A DNA stretch of 58,924 nt from Aliterella atlantica CENA595 (GCF_000952155.1 NZ_JYON01000030.1:1-58924), one strand, 5' to 3'; numbered from the stretch's first letter, positions 9,114 through 18,891 are shown. The notes: generated from the letters alone by a model not told the origin. Translations and numbers: made by a program.

Positions 9114-12100
9114 TTATTTGACTTTGAACTGACCCACTGTAGCTTGCAAATCTTGCGCTACTTCTAGTAGTTCTTTAAACGATGCCGATACGTTGGCGGC
9201 TTCTGACGATGTCTTCCCGGCAATCTGAGCTACGTCTGTCATCGTGTGCGATACTGAATCGGAAGCTTTGGTTTGAGCGACAGCAGCAGATGCGATCGCG
9301 GCAACTAAGCTACTAATTTCGGTACTAACGGCGCTGATTTTGTTCAAGCTTTGGCGGGTTTCGTCTACCAATTTCGTACCTGTAACTACCTGCTCTGTAC
9401 CTGCTTCCATTGCTGCTACTACTTCGTTGGTTTCTGTTTGAATGTCTTTTACTAAGGCTTCGATTTCTGCTGTCGCTGCTGCTGATTGACGGGCTAGGAC
9501 TCGGACTTCGTCTGCTACCACCGCGAAACCTCTTCCTTGTTCTCCAGCGTGTGCTGCTTCAATTGAGGCGTTTAGCGCTAGAAGGTTAGTTTGGTCTGCG
9601 AACGTACCGATAAGGTTTACTACCTTGGAAATCTTTTGCGACGATTCACCTAAGCGTTTTACCTTTTTAGATGTTTCTGCTACTGTTTCGCGGATTGCCA
9701 AGATACCGTCTACCGTACGGTTCATTGCCGCGTCTCCAGCTTGTACTGTTGCTGTTGCTTGTTGTACGGCTGCTTCTGCTTGCGAGGCGTTGGCTGCTAC
9801 TGCGCGGATAGATTCGGACATTTGCTGTACTTGCTCTAGAGCAGAGGCAATTTCCTCTGTTTGGCGCAGAGCTTCTGTCGATAGTCCTTGTACTGAACCT
9901 TGGTTGTTGGTAGTAGTTGCGGCTACTTGGATGGCTGCTTGTTGTACTTGAGATACAATTTTCCGCAAGCTACCAATCGTTGAGTTATAGGAGTCAGCAA
10001 CCGTACCAATTTCATCTTCTGTTACGCTAGCGCGGATCGTTAAGTCTCCTCTGCTTAATGGGTCTACCTCAATTAGCAGTTCTAAGGCTCGTTTTTGCAG
10101 GAATTCTCTAGCTGTTTTTTGCTGTTCGAGTAAGTTGGCGCGGTCAAGAGCAAATCCTACTTGCGTTGCTAGCTGCGAGAATAAGTCAATGTCTACTTGC
10201 TGCCAATTACGAGGTGCGGAGCATTGGTGAGCAATTAATAAGCCAAGTAATTTACCACCTTGGAGAATCGGCGCAACTAAGTTAGCTTGGACGGCAAAGG
10301 TAGATAGTTGCTTGATGTGGCACTCTGTCAGACCAGCTTTGTAGATGTTGTTAGTAGCTTGGACTCTACCAGCACGATAGCGCTCTACATATCTATCGGC
10401 AAAACAAGGATCGTCAATTCTAGCACCGATCGCTTTGGGCCAGCCTTCACCTACTGATTCTGCTGTAACTGTACCTTGCCACTGGTCGTTAAAACTGTAA
10501 ATGACTACGCGATCGCTGGCAATAGCGCGACGGGCTTCTTGGACTGCTTGGTTGAAGATTTCTCTAGGGTCGAAGGATTGACCGATGCTAACAGTGATAT
10601 CTTTGAGTAACTGCGATCGCTTGGCTTCTGCTTCTTTCTGCTCTAAGAAGCTGACGCGGCTTAATACTGCTCCCAGTTTTTCTGACATTTGCTGGAGGAA
10701 CTTGATTTCGCTTTCTTGCCATGCGTGTGGTGCAATGCAGTGGTGAGCAATCAGCAAGCCATAAAGTTCGTTGTTGTTAATAATAGGCGTGACTAAGTTT
10801 GCCATAACTTGCAAGCGTTCCATCAAATTTATGTGTTGGGGATGGAATCCTGCTTCAAATACGTTGCCTGTAGCAACTACGCGACCGTTTTTGTAAGCTT
10901 CGATTAGCTTGTCGCCAATACAAGGATCTTCGATTTTGTCATTGAGGGCTACAGGAAAACCAGGCGATACAGATTCGTTGGCGATGTAGCCACTCCAGTC
11001 AGGCTTAAAGCGATAGATAACTACGCGGTCTGCTTTAAGAATATCTTTAGCACCTGCTAGTGCTTGGTTAAATACTTTTTCTACCTCTTGAACGTTATCG
11101 GCGCGGGTACTAGCAATATCGGCAAATAAGCGGGCTTGGTCTGATTCAACTTCTTGCTGTTTTAGTAGTTCTTGTACTTGGTCTGCCATTTTGTTAATGT
11201 TCGACCCTAGTACCGCAATTTCGTCGCTGCCTGTGACTTCAACGCGGTTGTCAAATTCTCCTTTACCTAGCTTGGCAACTGTTTCAGAAGCAGCAAGTAG
11301 AGGGCGAGTCGCGCGGTTGGCAGCGTAAGCTGCTAAAGCACCTACTCCTAATGCAACTGCCAAAGTACCAAGTCCTAGCGACCATAACAACAAATACTGA
11401 GCAGCGTATGCTTGGTCTGTTGACTCGTGCAGCAATGTACTCCAGCCTAAGTCTGGTAAACCTTCGATAGTGGGAAATGGAGCATAACTTGCTAACTCTT
11501 CTTTGCCATCAACTTTGTCAATACTTAGTGTAGAGCCTGGTTTCTTGGCTGCTATGAGTTTATCTATATTAGTTAGCTGTGCGTTAGCTTCTTTACCTAT
11601 CCGAGCTTTATCGTTAGCTAGAATCACTTTGCCAGAGGAATCTAAGATGAAGTATTCCTGACCGTTGGCGGCAAAGTCTTTGAGTATTTTAGTAATGTTT
11701 TCGACAGGTGTACGAGTTCTCACTACGGCGATAAATTGACCTGAAGCTGAATCAAATACAGGTGCAGCTACGAATACGGAAGCGATCTTAGTAACTTTTG
11801 AGATCTGAGGCTCGGTAATTACTGGCTTTTTGGTCTTGACTACTGTTTGGAAATAATTGCGATCGCTCAAAGTAGTAGCATTTTCCCCGCTCGATTTGAG
11901 AATAATGTTTCCTTTCAAGTCAGCAACGGCAATCCCATCGTAGAACTGAGAATCTGCAACAATTTCGTCTAATTGTGCTTGCTTTTCTTGATAAGGAGTA
12001 TTTTCTCGACCACTGGGGTTATAAATAATGTTCAACTCAGCTAGCGTTTTAATGTCTGCATAGCGCTCGCGCATGATAATTGCTATTTGTTGACCTACCG

Positions 12101-12470
12101 CAGAGGCTCCAGCTTCTTTGGTAGTGGTAACTTGGTTAATAATTTGTCGGTCGGCTAAGTTGAATGCCAACGTACCAATTGCTGCTACTGGAAGTACGCC
12201 TAGTGCTAGCGCCGCCAGGGTCATTTTGGTTCTTAGGCTCGTACGCTGCCATCTAGTTAACTTTTTGTTTTCTTGAGGCATAACTTGGGCGCTGCTGGTA
12301 CGTTCTGGCTGAGAGAAAGCATCTACCTTGGCTGGCGCGGTAAGTTGATTTAAATCTAGCTCCGAGCCAAAATCAGTATCGAAGATATCGCCGTTATTAT
12401 GACCGTTTGTACCGTTGTTATAGCCATTACTAGCGTTTTGGTCGGAGGGTTTGGGAGAAATTTGCGTCAT
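9114..12470 (-). CDS. pixJ: Methyl-accepting phototaxis receptor with cyanobacteriochrome GAF (PixJ-like)
   Basis: A 1118-residue transducer with a 70-residue polar N-terminus. Membrane segments lie at about 83-104 and 358-382 around a dCache-like sensor, followed by HAMP (383-437), GAF1 (450-610), GAF2 (630-785), a HAMP-like segment (797-850) and the MCP signalling domain to the C-terminus. GAF2 carries both cyanobacteriochrome cysteines: DPCF with Cys689, and Cys717-His718. GAF1 keeps a DPC (Cys517) but has Gln545 at the bilin position, so it is likely blind. In the hairpin tip the usual Arg of EAARAGE is His974. It sits between the CheW gene and the second MCP, as in the Synechocystis pix locus, and probably steers type IV pilus motility towards light. 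Confidence 0.9.
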   Translation of the reverse strand: MTQISPKPSDQNASNGYNNGTNGHNNGDIFDTDFGSELDLNQLTAPAKVDAFSQPERTSSAQVMPQENKKLTRWQRTSLRTKMTLAALALGVLPVAAIGTLAFNLADRQIINQVTTTKEAGASAVGQQIAIIMRERYADIKTLAELNIIYNPSGRENTPYQEKQAQLDEIVADSQFYDGIAVADLKGNIILKSSGENATTLSDRNYFQTVVKTKKPVITEPQISKVTKIASVFVAAPVFDSASGQFIAVVRTRTPVENITKILKDFAANGQEYFILDSSGKVILANDKARIGKEANAQLTNIDKLIAAKKPGSTLSIDKVDGKEELASYAPFPTIEGLPDLGWSTLLHESTDQAYAAQYLLLWSLGLGTLAVALGVGALAAYAANRATRPLLAASETVAKLGKGEFDNRVEVTGSDEIAVLGSNINKMADQVQELLKQQEVESDQARLFADIASTRADNVQEVEKVFNQALAGAKDILKADRVVIYRFKPDWSGYIANESVSPGFPVALNDKIEDPCIGDKLIEAYKNGRVVATGNVFEAGFHPQHINLMERLQVMANLVTPIINNNELYGLLIAHHCIAPHAWQESEIKFLQQMSEKLGAVLSRVSFLEQKEAEAKRSQLLKDITVSIGQSFDPREIFNQAVQEARRAIASDRVVIYSFNDQWQGTVTAESVGEGWPKAIGARIDDPCFADRYVERYRAGRVQATNNIYKAGLTECHIKQLSTFAVQANLVAPILQGGKLLGLLIAHQCSAPRNWQQVDIDLFSQLATQVGFALDRANLLEQQKTAREFLQKRALELLIEVDPLSRGDLTIRASVTEDEIGTVADSYNSTIGSLRKIVSQVQQAAIQVAATTTNNQGSVQGLSTEALRQTEEIASALEQVQQMSESIRAVAANASQAEAAVQQATATVQAGDAAMNRTVDGILAIRETVAETSKKVKRLGESSQKISKVVNLIGTFADQTNLLALNASIEAAHAGEQGRGFAVVADEVRVLARQSAAATAEIEALVKDIQTETNEVVAAMEAGTEQVVTGTKLVDETRQSLNKISAVSTEISSLVAAIASAAVAQTKASDSVSHTMTDVAQIAGKTSSEAANVSASFKELLEVAQDLQATVGQFKVK

Positions 12471-12597
12471 GATATAAACCTAATTAATCGTGTATTTAGT
12501 GGTAATTTGCGATCGGACAATAGAAATACAAATGAAGCTATAAAGCTAGAGCAATAGGCTGTTTTACATTTAATTGAGCAGACAACGTTACAAACCT

Positions 12598-12624
12598 GTA
12601 GAGACGTTGCTGCAACGTCTCTAC
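12598..12624. repeat. 12-bp palindromic hairpin at the pixI stop codon
   Basis: A perfect inverted repeat with arms GTAGAGACGTTG and CAACGTCTCTAC around a 3-base centre. It includes the TAG stop of the CheW gene at 12621-12623. From general knowledge, close variants are scattered widely in cyanobacterial genomes, so it looks like a dispersed palindromic element. With no T-run it is a poor terminator but could stabilise the upstream mRNA segment. Confidence 0.75.
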
Positions 12625-13181
12625 TTGGGCATCCCAGCGATGATTGAGGTTCCATCTAACACCACAACAATTTCACCGTTAGGTTTGAGCCAGTAGCCAC
12701 GCAAAAATGGGACTAATTCAGGATTTACTGCCGATTCTGGCGGCGATTGAATCAAGTCTGGATTGAACCATTCCATATCTTCTACTTTGTTTACGGCAAG
12801 TCCGAGCATTTTTCTGCCTGCCATTTGCGAGCCTACTTGCTGTCTACCTACTGCTTGCCCTGAGCTATGCACGACAATTGCCGTATAAGTAGAGCGGCTG
12901 CTAGCTTGCTGGTACAAGGGCGTACCGCCTAACAAGTAACCCAAATCAACTAACCACAATATTTCTCCCCGCCAGTTATACACGCCAATTACCCAAGCTG
13001 GCATATGGGGAATAGGGACAACTTTTGCCGTAGAAACAGTGACTACCTCCGTCATCTGCTGTACGGGTAAGGCGGCGCTGAGGTCGGGAGCCAGGTGAAA
13101 CCGCAAAAATTGTTCTTCTGCGGTTTGTTCTGCGTTTGTCGATCCTACTGCTATGCCTTTAGACAAAAACTCAGATATCAT
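12621..13181 (-). CDS. pixI: CheW-like adaptor (PixI-like)
   Basis: The protein has 186 residues and is a CheW domain throughout. Visible features are the N-terminal strand FLRFHLAPDLSAALPVQQM, the core motif VIGVYNWRGEILWLVDLGYLLG and the C-terminal FLRGYWLKPNGEIVVVLDG. It links the light receptors to the CheA kinase. The gene is third in the operon, 50 bases after pixH and 150 bases before the first MCP, the same order as in Synechocystis. The 12471-12620 gap is the longest inside the operon and contains a hairpin at the stop codon, so stoichiometry of adaptor to receptor may be set there. Confidence 0.85.
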   Translation of the reverse strand: MISEFLSKGIAVGSTNAEQTAEEQFLRFHLAPDLSAALPVQQMTEVVTVSTAKVVPIPHMPAWVIGVYNWRGEILWLVDLGYLLGGTPLYQQASSRSTYTAIVVHSSGQAVGRQQVGSQMAGRKMLGLAVNKVEDMEWFNPDLIQSPPESAVNPELVPFLRGYWLKPNGEIVVVLDGTSIIAGMPK

Positions 13182-13231
13182 CGCTGCTTTCTCCTGGCAA
13201 GGCGCTTGTCATAACAAGCGCTTGAATTGCC

Positions 13232-13594
13232 TTATTTAATTAGTTGTTTGACTGTACGTAGTAGTTCTTCTTGGTCTACAGGTTTGGCAAGATAAGCATC
13301 TGCACCTTGTTTCATGCCCCAGAACTTGTCCATTTCGCTAGCTTTAGTCGAGCAAATGACGACAGGGATTTTGCTAGTAGAGCTTTCTGCTTTGAGGTCG
13401 CGGCACAATTCAAACCCGCTGCGGTCTGGCAATACTACATCTAGAACGATGACATCTGGCTTTTGGTTGCCGATTTTGGTCATTGCATCTTTACCATCGT
13501 TGGCTGTAACGACAGTTAGACCGCCTTTTTGCAAGCAGCCTGTGATAACTTCCATTTGGGTAGGTGAATCTTCGACGACTAAAACTGTACTCAT
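13232..13594 (-). CDS. pixH: CheY-like response regulator (PixH-like)
   Basis: A 120-residue single receiver domain. The acidic pair is Glu8-Asp9, the phospho-acceptor is Asp52 (VIVLDVVLPDRSG), the switch residues are in PVVICSTKA, and the conserved Lys lies in DAYLAKPVD. With no output domain it must act by protein contact, in the family as an adaptor or phosphate sink for the PixL kinase and pilus motors. It follows the PatA-type gene by 69 bases and precedes the CheW gene by 50, all on one strand. Confidence 0.88.
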   Translation of the reverse strand: MSTVLVVEDSPTQMEVITGCLQKGGLTVVTANDGKDAMTKIGNQKPDVIVLDVVLPDRSGFELCRDLKAESSTSKIPVVICSTKASEMDKFWGMKQGADAYLAKPVDQEELLRTVKQLIK

Positions 13595-13663
13595 GATGTT
13601 TGTTAACCTTGTAAAAATTGGGGGAGTAAATTGAAAGAGGGCTGAAAGTTGAACTAGAAAGAT

Positions 13664-14860
13664 TTATTCTTCTACTAATTCGGTGAGGTGCTGGCGGACG
13701 CTTTCGAGAACTGTTTCGGCGTTGGCTGGTTTGCTAAGGAAACCAGAAGCACCGACGATTTTGGCGCGAACGCGGTCGATAATGCCGTCATTTCCGGTCA
13801 GGATAATGATTGGCGTATCGCGGAATGTCGATACTTTGCGTAATTGGGTACAAATTTCATAGCCGTTAGTATTGGGCATGATCAGATCGAGAAAGATCAA
13901 ATCGGGTTTGCGACTTAGTAAAGTTGCGATCGCCCTCAAAGAATCTTGTACTGCTAAATACTGATAACCTCCAGTTGTCAGGATCTTTTCCATACTTTGG
14001 CAAACCAAAGGACTGTCATCGACGCAAGCAATCAATGGCGATCCAGCACTACTTGGTTTTGCTGCGGCGGGTTTTGGCGTTGCGGGGACTGCGGGAGCGG
14101 GAAAATCTGGGATGCTGACAAGCTCGACTATGCCCGATTTTAAAAAAGGTAATAAGGAGCTAGTTACTTGCGCTGCATCTCGCTTCATCACAACAGCAAG
14201 TTCGCGCAAAGTCCTCTGTCCGTCTAGAAGTTTGACGAGGTTTTGGTACACGGGGGCGGAGACTTGTTGCTGGAGTTTTTCGGTTTGCTTGATGATGGGA
14301 GCTTGGTTGGCATCGCGATCGCCGACGTTGGCTTTATGCCAAACTTGTCTTGTATGCTGAATTTCTGCCAGGACTAGCCCTGGATCTAGTAAGGCAAGCT
14401 GGATCGGAACTGATAAATGTTCTGGCTTAACTTGAAAAGTAACTTGGGTTGCCTGAGAAATATCAAACAATACTTCGTTAACAATACCTGCTATAGTTTT
14501 TGCTGCTTGTTCGCGGCTAAGTTGGTGATTTTCTACTCCTAAATGTAATAGTTGATATTCCCAGCTAGTAATTGCTGATGGTGAGGCAGCAAAAGAAATA
14601 TTTACTAATAATTGTTTGAGTTTTTGAATATCAAGTTGCGGGTAATGAGCCAACAAATTTCTTTGCCAGCGTCTTACTGGATGTTTTCCTCCTGTGGCAT
14701 ACAAAATTCGCCCTAAAAATAAGCAAAAGTTCCACTCTTGTCCTGCTGCTATTCCTTCTCCTTCTGTACTTTTTACTAATAACTGTCCGCTGAATTGCTC
14801 TTGTTTTAAGCCAGTAAGCTTATTTACTAGGTCGTTGGTACTCATCGTCTCGGCAATCAT
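13664..14860 (-). CDS. pixG: PatA-family response regulator (PixG-like)
   Basis: The protein has 398 residues. Residues 5-250 form the PatA N-terminal (PATAN / DUF4388-like) region, with EQFSGQLLVKSTEG near the start and LLDGQRTLRELA near the end. A Pro/Ala linker (252-272) leads to a receiver at 276-392 with Asp281-Asp282 and phospho-acceptor Asp325. Related PatA proteins bind type IV pilus motors, so this is the likely motor-facing output of the pathway. The start at 14860 is supported by GGAGA about 10 bases upstream; a second ATG lies five codons inside. It is the first gene of the operon, and its promoter must be in 14861-15721. Confidence 0.87.
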   Translation of the reverse strand: MIAETMSTNDLVNKLTGLKQEQFSGQLLVKSTEGEGIAAGQEWNFCLFLGRILYATGGKHPVRRWQRNLLAHYPQLDIQKLKQLLVNISFAASPSAITSWEYQLLHLGVENHQLSREQAAKTIAGIVNEVLFDISQATQVTFQVKPEHLSVPIQLALLDPGLVLAEIQHTRQVWHKANVGDRDANQAPIIKQTEKLQQQVSAPVYQNLVKLLDGQRTLRELAVVMKRDAAQVTSSLLPFLKSGIVELVSIPDFPAPAVPATPKPAAAKPSSAGSPLIACVDDSPLVCQSMEKILTTGGYQYLAVQDSLRAIATLLSRKPDLIFLDLIMPNTNGYEICTQLRKVSTFRDTPIIILTGNDGIIDRVRAKIVGASGFLSKPANAETVLESVRQHLTELVEE

Positions 14861-14958
14861 ATTTAGCTGTTCTCCGTTCTAAATCTTCTAGGCATTGTTA
14901 TTGAAAATGCAGATAGTTAATTTCGATATATTTGTTGCACAACTTTTATTTGTTTACA

Positions 14959-15105
14959 ATTGGACTGTAATTATTTGATAGCAATTTGTTGTTACATAAT
15001 TCAACAGTATTTTTATTGAATAAATTGTCATTAGAGTCATCTATAAGTTGGGAATAAAATAAAGTTTATTGATATTTGAAAATTCATTACAACTTACAGT
15101 CCAAT
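14959..15105. repeat. Separated inverted repeat upstream of pixG
   Basis: ATTGGACTGTAA at 14959-14970 is matched exactly in inverted orientation by TTACAGTCCAAT at 15094-15105. The arms lie about 100 and 235 bases before the first gene of the pix-like operon. The spacing is too large for a simple terminator and fits paired regulator sites or chance; the match itself is certain. Confidence 0.5.
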
Positions 15106-15586
15106 GTTCTATCGATCATGACATTAGTCCAAATAATCCAGATCCGTATCAACACTGAATTTACAAAGAGGCGGCTCGCCTTACGTAAGTATTACGGAGA
15201 AAAACAAGCGAGTATAAATATTGCGGGAAGATGTACCTTGAGGATATGTATTAGCAACTTTTTAACTTTGCTGCAGCGATCGCTAACATTGCTATTACCC
15301 AGCACCTAGATGCTAATTTAGACTAAATAAGTAGAATTGCTGACTGAAAAAATAGCGATCGCCTAACTTCATTAGCAACCAGCTATCCAAAACTCTGTCA
15401 GCGCTCGGTAGGGTAACTTCACACTTTAGTTTTTATCGACAACAGGCAGGAGAAATCCACTTTCTTGCGGTTAATAGGGCGATTTTCAGACAATTAACAG
15501 TAAATTCCTCAGAGAATATACGGTTATCTACCGATAGCTTTATCAAAGTTTTACATATAGAAAAGGCTATTTACCGTGACTTTACG

Positions 15587-15602
15587 GTAGGCGATCGCCT
15601 AC
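15587..15602. repeat. 16-bp perfect palindrome centred on HIP1
   Basis: GTAGGCGATCGCCTAC is a fully self-complementary extension of the HIP1 octamer, about 120 bases before the rfbF start. HIP1 is a genome-wide cyanobacterial signature, so a specific regulatory role is not implied. Confidence 0.6.
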
Positions 15603-15721
15603 TGTTTTAAGATGGTTAAGCAACAGGTTAAAAAATATTAACTTGGGTAAATCTTGACGGGTGCTTGTGACACAGACCGAAAGTACAAATTACTTTTGAG
15701 CAGTAAATTTGAGGTTATACA

Positions 15722-16495
15722 ATGAAAGCAGTAATATTGGCTGGAGGGCTTGGTACTCGCCTGAGCGAAGAGACGACAATTAAACCTAAGCCAATGGTAG
15801 AGATTGGTGGTCGCCCGATATTGTGGCACATCATGAAAATCTACTCTGCTCATGGCATCAATGATTTCATTATTTGTTGCGGTTATAAAGGTTACGTAAT
15901 TAAGGAGTATTTTGCTAATTACTTCTTACATATGTCTGATGTAACATTTGATATGCGCTTCAATCAAATGAACATTCATTGCGGTTATGCCGAACCTTGG
16001 CGGGTGACGTTGGTAGATACAGGCGATCGCACCATGACAGGGGGAAGGCTCAAACGGGTAAGAGAGCATATTGGCAACGAAACTTTTTGCTTTACTTATG
16101 GCGATGGTGTTAGCAATGTCAATATCAAAGAATTAATTGCCTTTCACAAACAGCAAAAAACTTTAGCAACACTAACGGCAAGTCAACCACCTGGACGTTT
16201 CGGTGCGCTTTGTTTGGCAGAGGAGCAAAATAAAATTACTAGCTTTAGGGAAAAGCCTGAAGGTGATGGCGCTTGGGTAAATGGTGGTTACTTTGTCTTA
16301 GAACCTGAAGCAGTCGACTTAATTGCTGATGACTCAACTGTATGGGAAAAAGAGCCGCTGCAAAAGCTAGCCCAAATGGAGCAGTTGTCGGCTTACAAGC
16401 ACAACGATTTTTGGCTACCAATGGACACTTTGCGCGACAAAAATTATTTAGAAGAACTGTGGCAAAGTGGAAATGCCCCTTGGAAGGTGTGGTGA
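15722..16495 (+). CDS. rfbF: Glucose-1-phosphate cytidylyltransferase
   Basis: This enzyme joins CTP and glucose-1-phosphate to make CDP-glucose, the first step to CDP-linked deoxysugars for surface polysaccharide. Its 257 residues are the usual length of the family. The nucleotide-binding signature LAGGLGTRL is at residues 6-14, followed by the RfbF-typical [18 protein letters not shown] and later [12 protein letters not shown] and [18 protein letters not shown]. It opens the plus-strand cluster. No obvious CDP-glucose 4,6-dehydratase or 3-dehydrase is seen in the window, so the pathway either continues elsewhere or uses the SDR at 17785. Confidence 0.93.
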   Translation: MKAVILAGGLGTRLSEETTIKPKPMVEIGGRPILWHIMKIYSAHGINDFIICCGYKGYVIKEYFANYFLHMSDVTFDMRFNQMNIHCGYAEPWRVTLVDTGDRTMTGGRLKRVREHIGNETFCFTYGDGVSNVNIKELIAFHKQQKTLATLTASQPPGRFGALCLAEEQNKITSFREKPEGDGAWVNGGYFVLEPEAVDLIADDSTVWEKEPLQKLAQMEQLSAYKHNDFWLPMDTLRDKNYLEELWQSGNAPWKVW

Positions 16496-16498
16496 ATT

Positions 16499-16534
16499 AA
16501 CAGTGACCAGTGACCAGTAGCCAGTGACCAGTTA
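16499..16534. repeat. Short tandem repeat of CAGTGACC type
   Basis: Direct copies of a CAGTGACCAG motif lie between rfbF and the oxidoreductase gene, bordered by TTAA on both sides. A related copy in inverse orientation lies at 35797-35821 before trnL. This is the short tandemly repeated (STRR-like) class known from cyanobacterial intergenic DNA. Confidence 0.75.
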
Positions 16535-16559
16535 ATGTAGTTTGCGGTTAGAGATATTC

Positions 16560-17774
16560 ATGTACGATTTGGCAGTTGTGGGTGGGGGAATTGTGGGTTT
16601 GTCTGCGGCGATGGCTGTAGGTAAACGCTACCCCAAGGCACGAATTTTGCTAGTGGAAAAAGAAAGCAGTTGGGCGCACCATCAGACAGGAAATAATAGC
16701 GGCGTTATTCATTCGGGGATTTATTATAAACCTGGGAGTTTTAAGGCTAAGTTCTGCCGTGATGGTAGTCGTTCGATGGTGGAGTTTTGCCGCGAGAACG
16801 ATATTGCTTATGAGGTATGCGGTAAGGTAATTGTGGCGACACAAGATGAGCAATTGCCACGCTTAGAGAGCCTTTATACGCGCGGGTTGGAAAATGGCTT
16901 GCCAGTTACTAAGCTCGATGCTGCAGCAGTAAGAGAAATTGAGCCTCATGTTAGTTGCGTGGCGGGAATCAAAGTTCCGACTACAGGCATTGTTGACTAC
17001 AAACAAGTTTGTCAAAAGTATGCCGAGATAGTTCAAGCGCAAGGCGGGGAACTGCGTCTGAATACAAAAGTGCTAAAAATTCGCGCCTTGGGTGCAAATT
17101 CCGTATTAGAGACAAATCGGGGTAGCTTTGAGACGCGCTTTGTCATTAATTGTGCCGGATTGCATAGCGATCGCACAGCTAAATTAGCCCAGGTAGATCC
17201 GCAAGCTAAAATTGTGCCTTTTCGCGGTGAATATTACGAACTTACACCCGAAAAGCGCTATTTAGTTAAAACTCTAATTTATCCCGTACCTAATCCAGCT
17301 TTTCCCTTTTTGGGCGTGCATTTTACCAAAATGATTGATGGTAGCGTTCATGCTGGACCAAATGCTGTTTTAAGCTTCAAACGTGAAGGATATAAAAAGA
17401 CGGACTTCGATTTGCGCGATTTTACTGAGGTTATGACATATCCTGGTTTTTGGAAACTAGCGGCAAAACACGCTGATGAAGGTATCCAAGAAATGATTCG
17501 CTCTTTTAGTAAAGCTGCCTTTTTGCGGAGCTTGCAACAATTGATTCCTGAAGTTAAAGCAGAAGATATTGTGCCAACTCATGCAGGGGTACGCGCTCAA
17601 GCTTTAATGAGCGATGGCAAGCTAGTAGACGATTTTTTGATTATTCAAGGCAAAAACTCCATTCACGTCTGCAATGCCCCTTCACCTGCGGCTACTTCGT
17701 CGTTGGAAATTGGCAAAGCGATCGCCCAAGCGATTCCAGATGGGCAACATTTACAAACTCAAGTAAAGGTATAG
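16560..17774 (+). CDS. lhgO: FAD-dependent L-2-hydroxyglutarate oxidase-like protein
   Basis: This FAD enzyme of the DAO family resembles LhgO, which oxidises L-2-hydroxyglutarate to 2-oxoglutarate. The dinucleotide motif VVGGGIVGLSAAMA starts near residue 6. The family motif HHQTGNNSGVIHSGIYY holds the usual FAD-contact region, and a C-terminal THAGVRAQ segment also fits. I place the start at 16560, just before the Rossmann strand; an upstream TTG at 16542 is in frame. It lies inside the sugar cluster, 10 bases before the SDR gene, so it may be a detoxifying enzyme or may act on a sugar-related hydroxyacid. The substrate is inferred from the family only. Confidence 0.85.
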   Translation: MYDLAVVGGGIVGLSAAMAVGKRYPKARILLVEKESSWAHHQTGNNSGVIHSGIYYKPGSFKAKFCRDGSRSMVEFCRENDIAYEVCGKVIVATQDEQLPRLESLYTRGLENGLPVTKLDAAAVREIEPHVSCVAGIKVPTTGIVDYKQVCQKYAEIVQAQGGELRLNTKVLKIRALGANSVLETNRGSFETRFVINCAGLHSDRTAKLAQVDPQAKIVPFRGEYYELTPEKRYLVKTLIYPVPNPAFPFLGVHFTKMIDGSVHAGPNAVLSFKREGYKKTDFDLRDFTEVMTYPGFWKLAAKHADEGIQEMIRSFSKAAFLRSLQQLIPEVKAEDIVPTHAGVRAQALMSDGKLVDDFLIIQGKNSIHVCNAPSPAATSSLEIGKAIAQAIPDGQHLQTQVKV

Positions 17775-17784
17775 GTTTTACTGC

Positions 17785-18813
17785 ATGAAAGTATTGGTCA
17801 CTGGTACTGAAGGCTATCTCGGTTCGTTATTACCACCTTTACTGATGGAACGCGGACATGAAGTATTAGGCGTAGATACGGGATACTACAAAGTCGGTTG
17901 GCTGTATAACGGCACGACAGTAACCGCTAAGACGCTAAATAAAGATATTCGCCATATTAGTGCAGAAGATTTGGCGGGTATAGATGCGATCGTCCACATG
18001 GCGGAGCTATCTAACGATCCTACCGGACAACTAGCGCCAAATATTACTTACGATATCAACCATAAAGGTTCGGTGCGCTTGGCTAATTTGGCTAAAGCTG
18101 CGGGTATCAAGCGGTTTGTATATATGTCCTCTTGTAGCGTATATGGCGTAGCGACAGGGGAGGGGATGACGACTGAAGCATCCCAAGTCAATCCGCAGAC
18201 TGCTTATGCAGAGTGCAAAACTTTGGTAGAAAGAGATTTGCAGTTGATGGCTGACGATAGTTTTTCGCCTACTTTTATGCGAAATGCGACGGCTTTTGGG
18301 GCTTCGCCAAGGATGCGCTTTGATATTGTGCTAAATAACTTGGCGGGGCTAGCTTGGACGACCAAAGAGATTAAAATGATTAGCGATGGTACGCCTTGGC
18401 GACCTTTAGTTCACGCCTTAGATATATGTAAGGCGATCGCTTGTACTCTAGATGCACCGCGCGATATTGTCCACAACCAAATTTTTAATGTTGGCGATAC
18501 AGCAAATAATTACAGGGTAAAGGAAATTGCAGAAATTATTGCTGATGCTTTTCCTGGCTGTCAGCTAAGTTTTGGGGAAAGCGGTTCTGATAACCGCAGC
18601 TATCGAGTTTCTTTTGAGAAAATTAATAGTGTTTTACCTGGGTTTAAGTGCGATTGGCGGGCTGATGATGGGGCGAAGCAATTGGCTAATTTGTTTAAGC
18701 AAATTGAGATGACGGCGGATACTTTTTTGTCTAGAGGGTTTACGCGCTTGAAACAGTTGGAATATTTGCTTGGTACTGGGCAAATTGACAGTGATTTCTT
18801 TTGGCGCAAGTGA
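17785..18813 (+). CDS. NAD-dependent sugar-nucleotide epimerase/dehydratase (extended SDR)
   Basis: The protein has 342 residues. The Rossmann motif GTEGYLG is at 7-13. The active site has SSCSVYG around 116-121 and the catalytic Tyr141-x3-Lys145 (YAECK). Extended SDRs of this type oxidise the sugar of an NDP-sugar at C4 as the start of epimerisation, dehydration or reduction. It lies between the LhgO-like gene and a deoxysugar C-methyltransferase, so it probably works on the sugar made from CDP- or dTDP-glucose. The typical RfbG signature was not seen, so the exact reaction is open. Confidence 0.82.
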   Translation: MKVLVTGTEGYLGSLLPPLLMERGHEVLGVDTGYYKVGWLYNGTTVTAKTLNKDIRHISAEDLAGIDAIVHMAELSNDPTGQLAPNITYDINHKGSVRLANLAKAAGIKRFVYMSSCSVYGVATGEGMTTEASQVNPQTAYAECKTLVERDLQLMADDSFSPTFMRNATAFGASPRMRFDIVLNNLAGLAWTTKEIKMISDGTPWRPLVHALDICKAIACTLDAPRDIVHNQIFNVGDTANNYRVKEIAEIIADAFPGCQLSFGESGSDNRSYRVSFEKINSVLPGFKCDWRADDGAKQLANLFKQIEMTADTFLSRGFTRLKQLEYLLGTGQIDSDFFWRK

Positions 18814-18891
18814 GTTAGGTGTTTTACGAACCGCCTTTGCGATAGTGTAGTGGCAAAGAAGGGTTTAGTTGTTTAGTTAGTAGTTGCAGTT

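Larger units (their letters stand above)
14861..15721. other. Divergent 861-bp regulatory region between pix-like operon and polysaccharide cluster
   Basis: A long AT-rich stretch between two divergently read operons. It should contain both promoters, but I cannot single out convincing -35/-10 pairs. It holds a 12-bp inverted repeat 123 bases apart (14959-14970 and 15094-15105) and a 16-bp perfect palindrome built on HIP1 at 15587-15602, preceded by a small TACCGT/ACGGTA hairpin. Open frames within it show no domain and no coding character. Confidence 0.6.

Noticed and set aside
12467..12655. 62-codon minus-strand frame between the CheW and MCP genes
   Set aside because: It reads through the palindromic repeat and the CheW gene end in another frame, and has no domain.
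15076..15309. A 77-codon plus-strand frame in the region before rfbF
   Set aside because: AT-rich composition with no domain or coding pattern, and it overlaps the divergent regulatory region.
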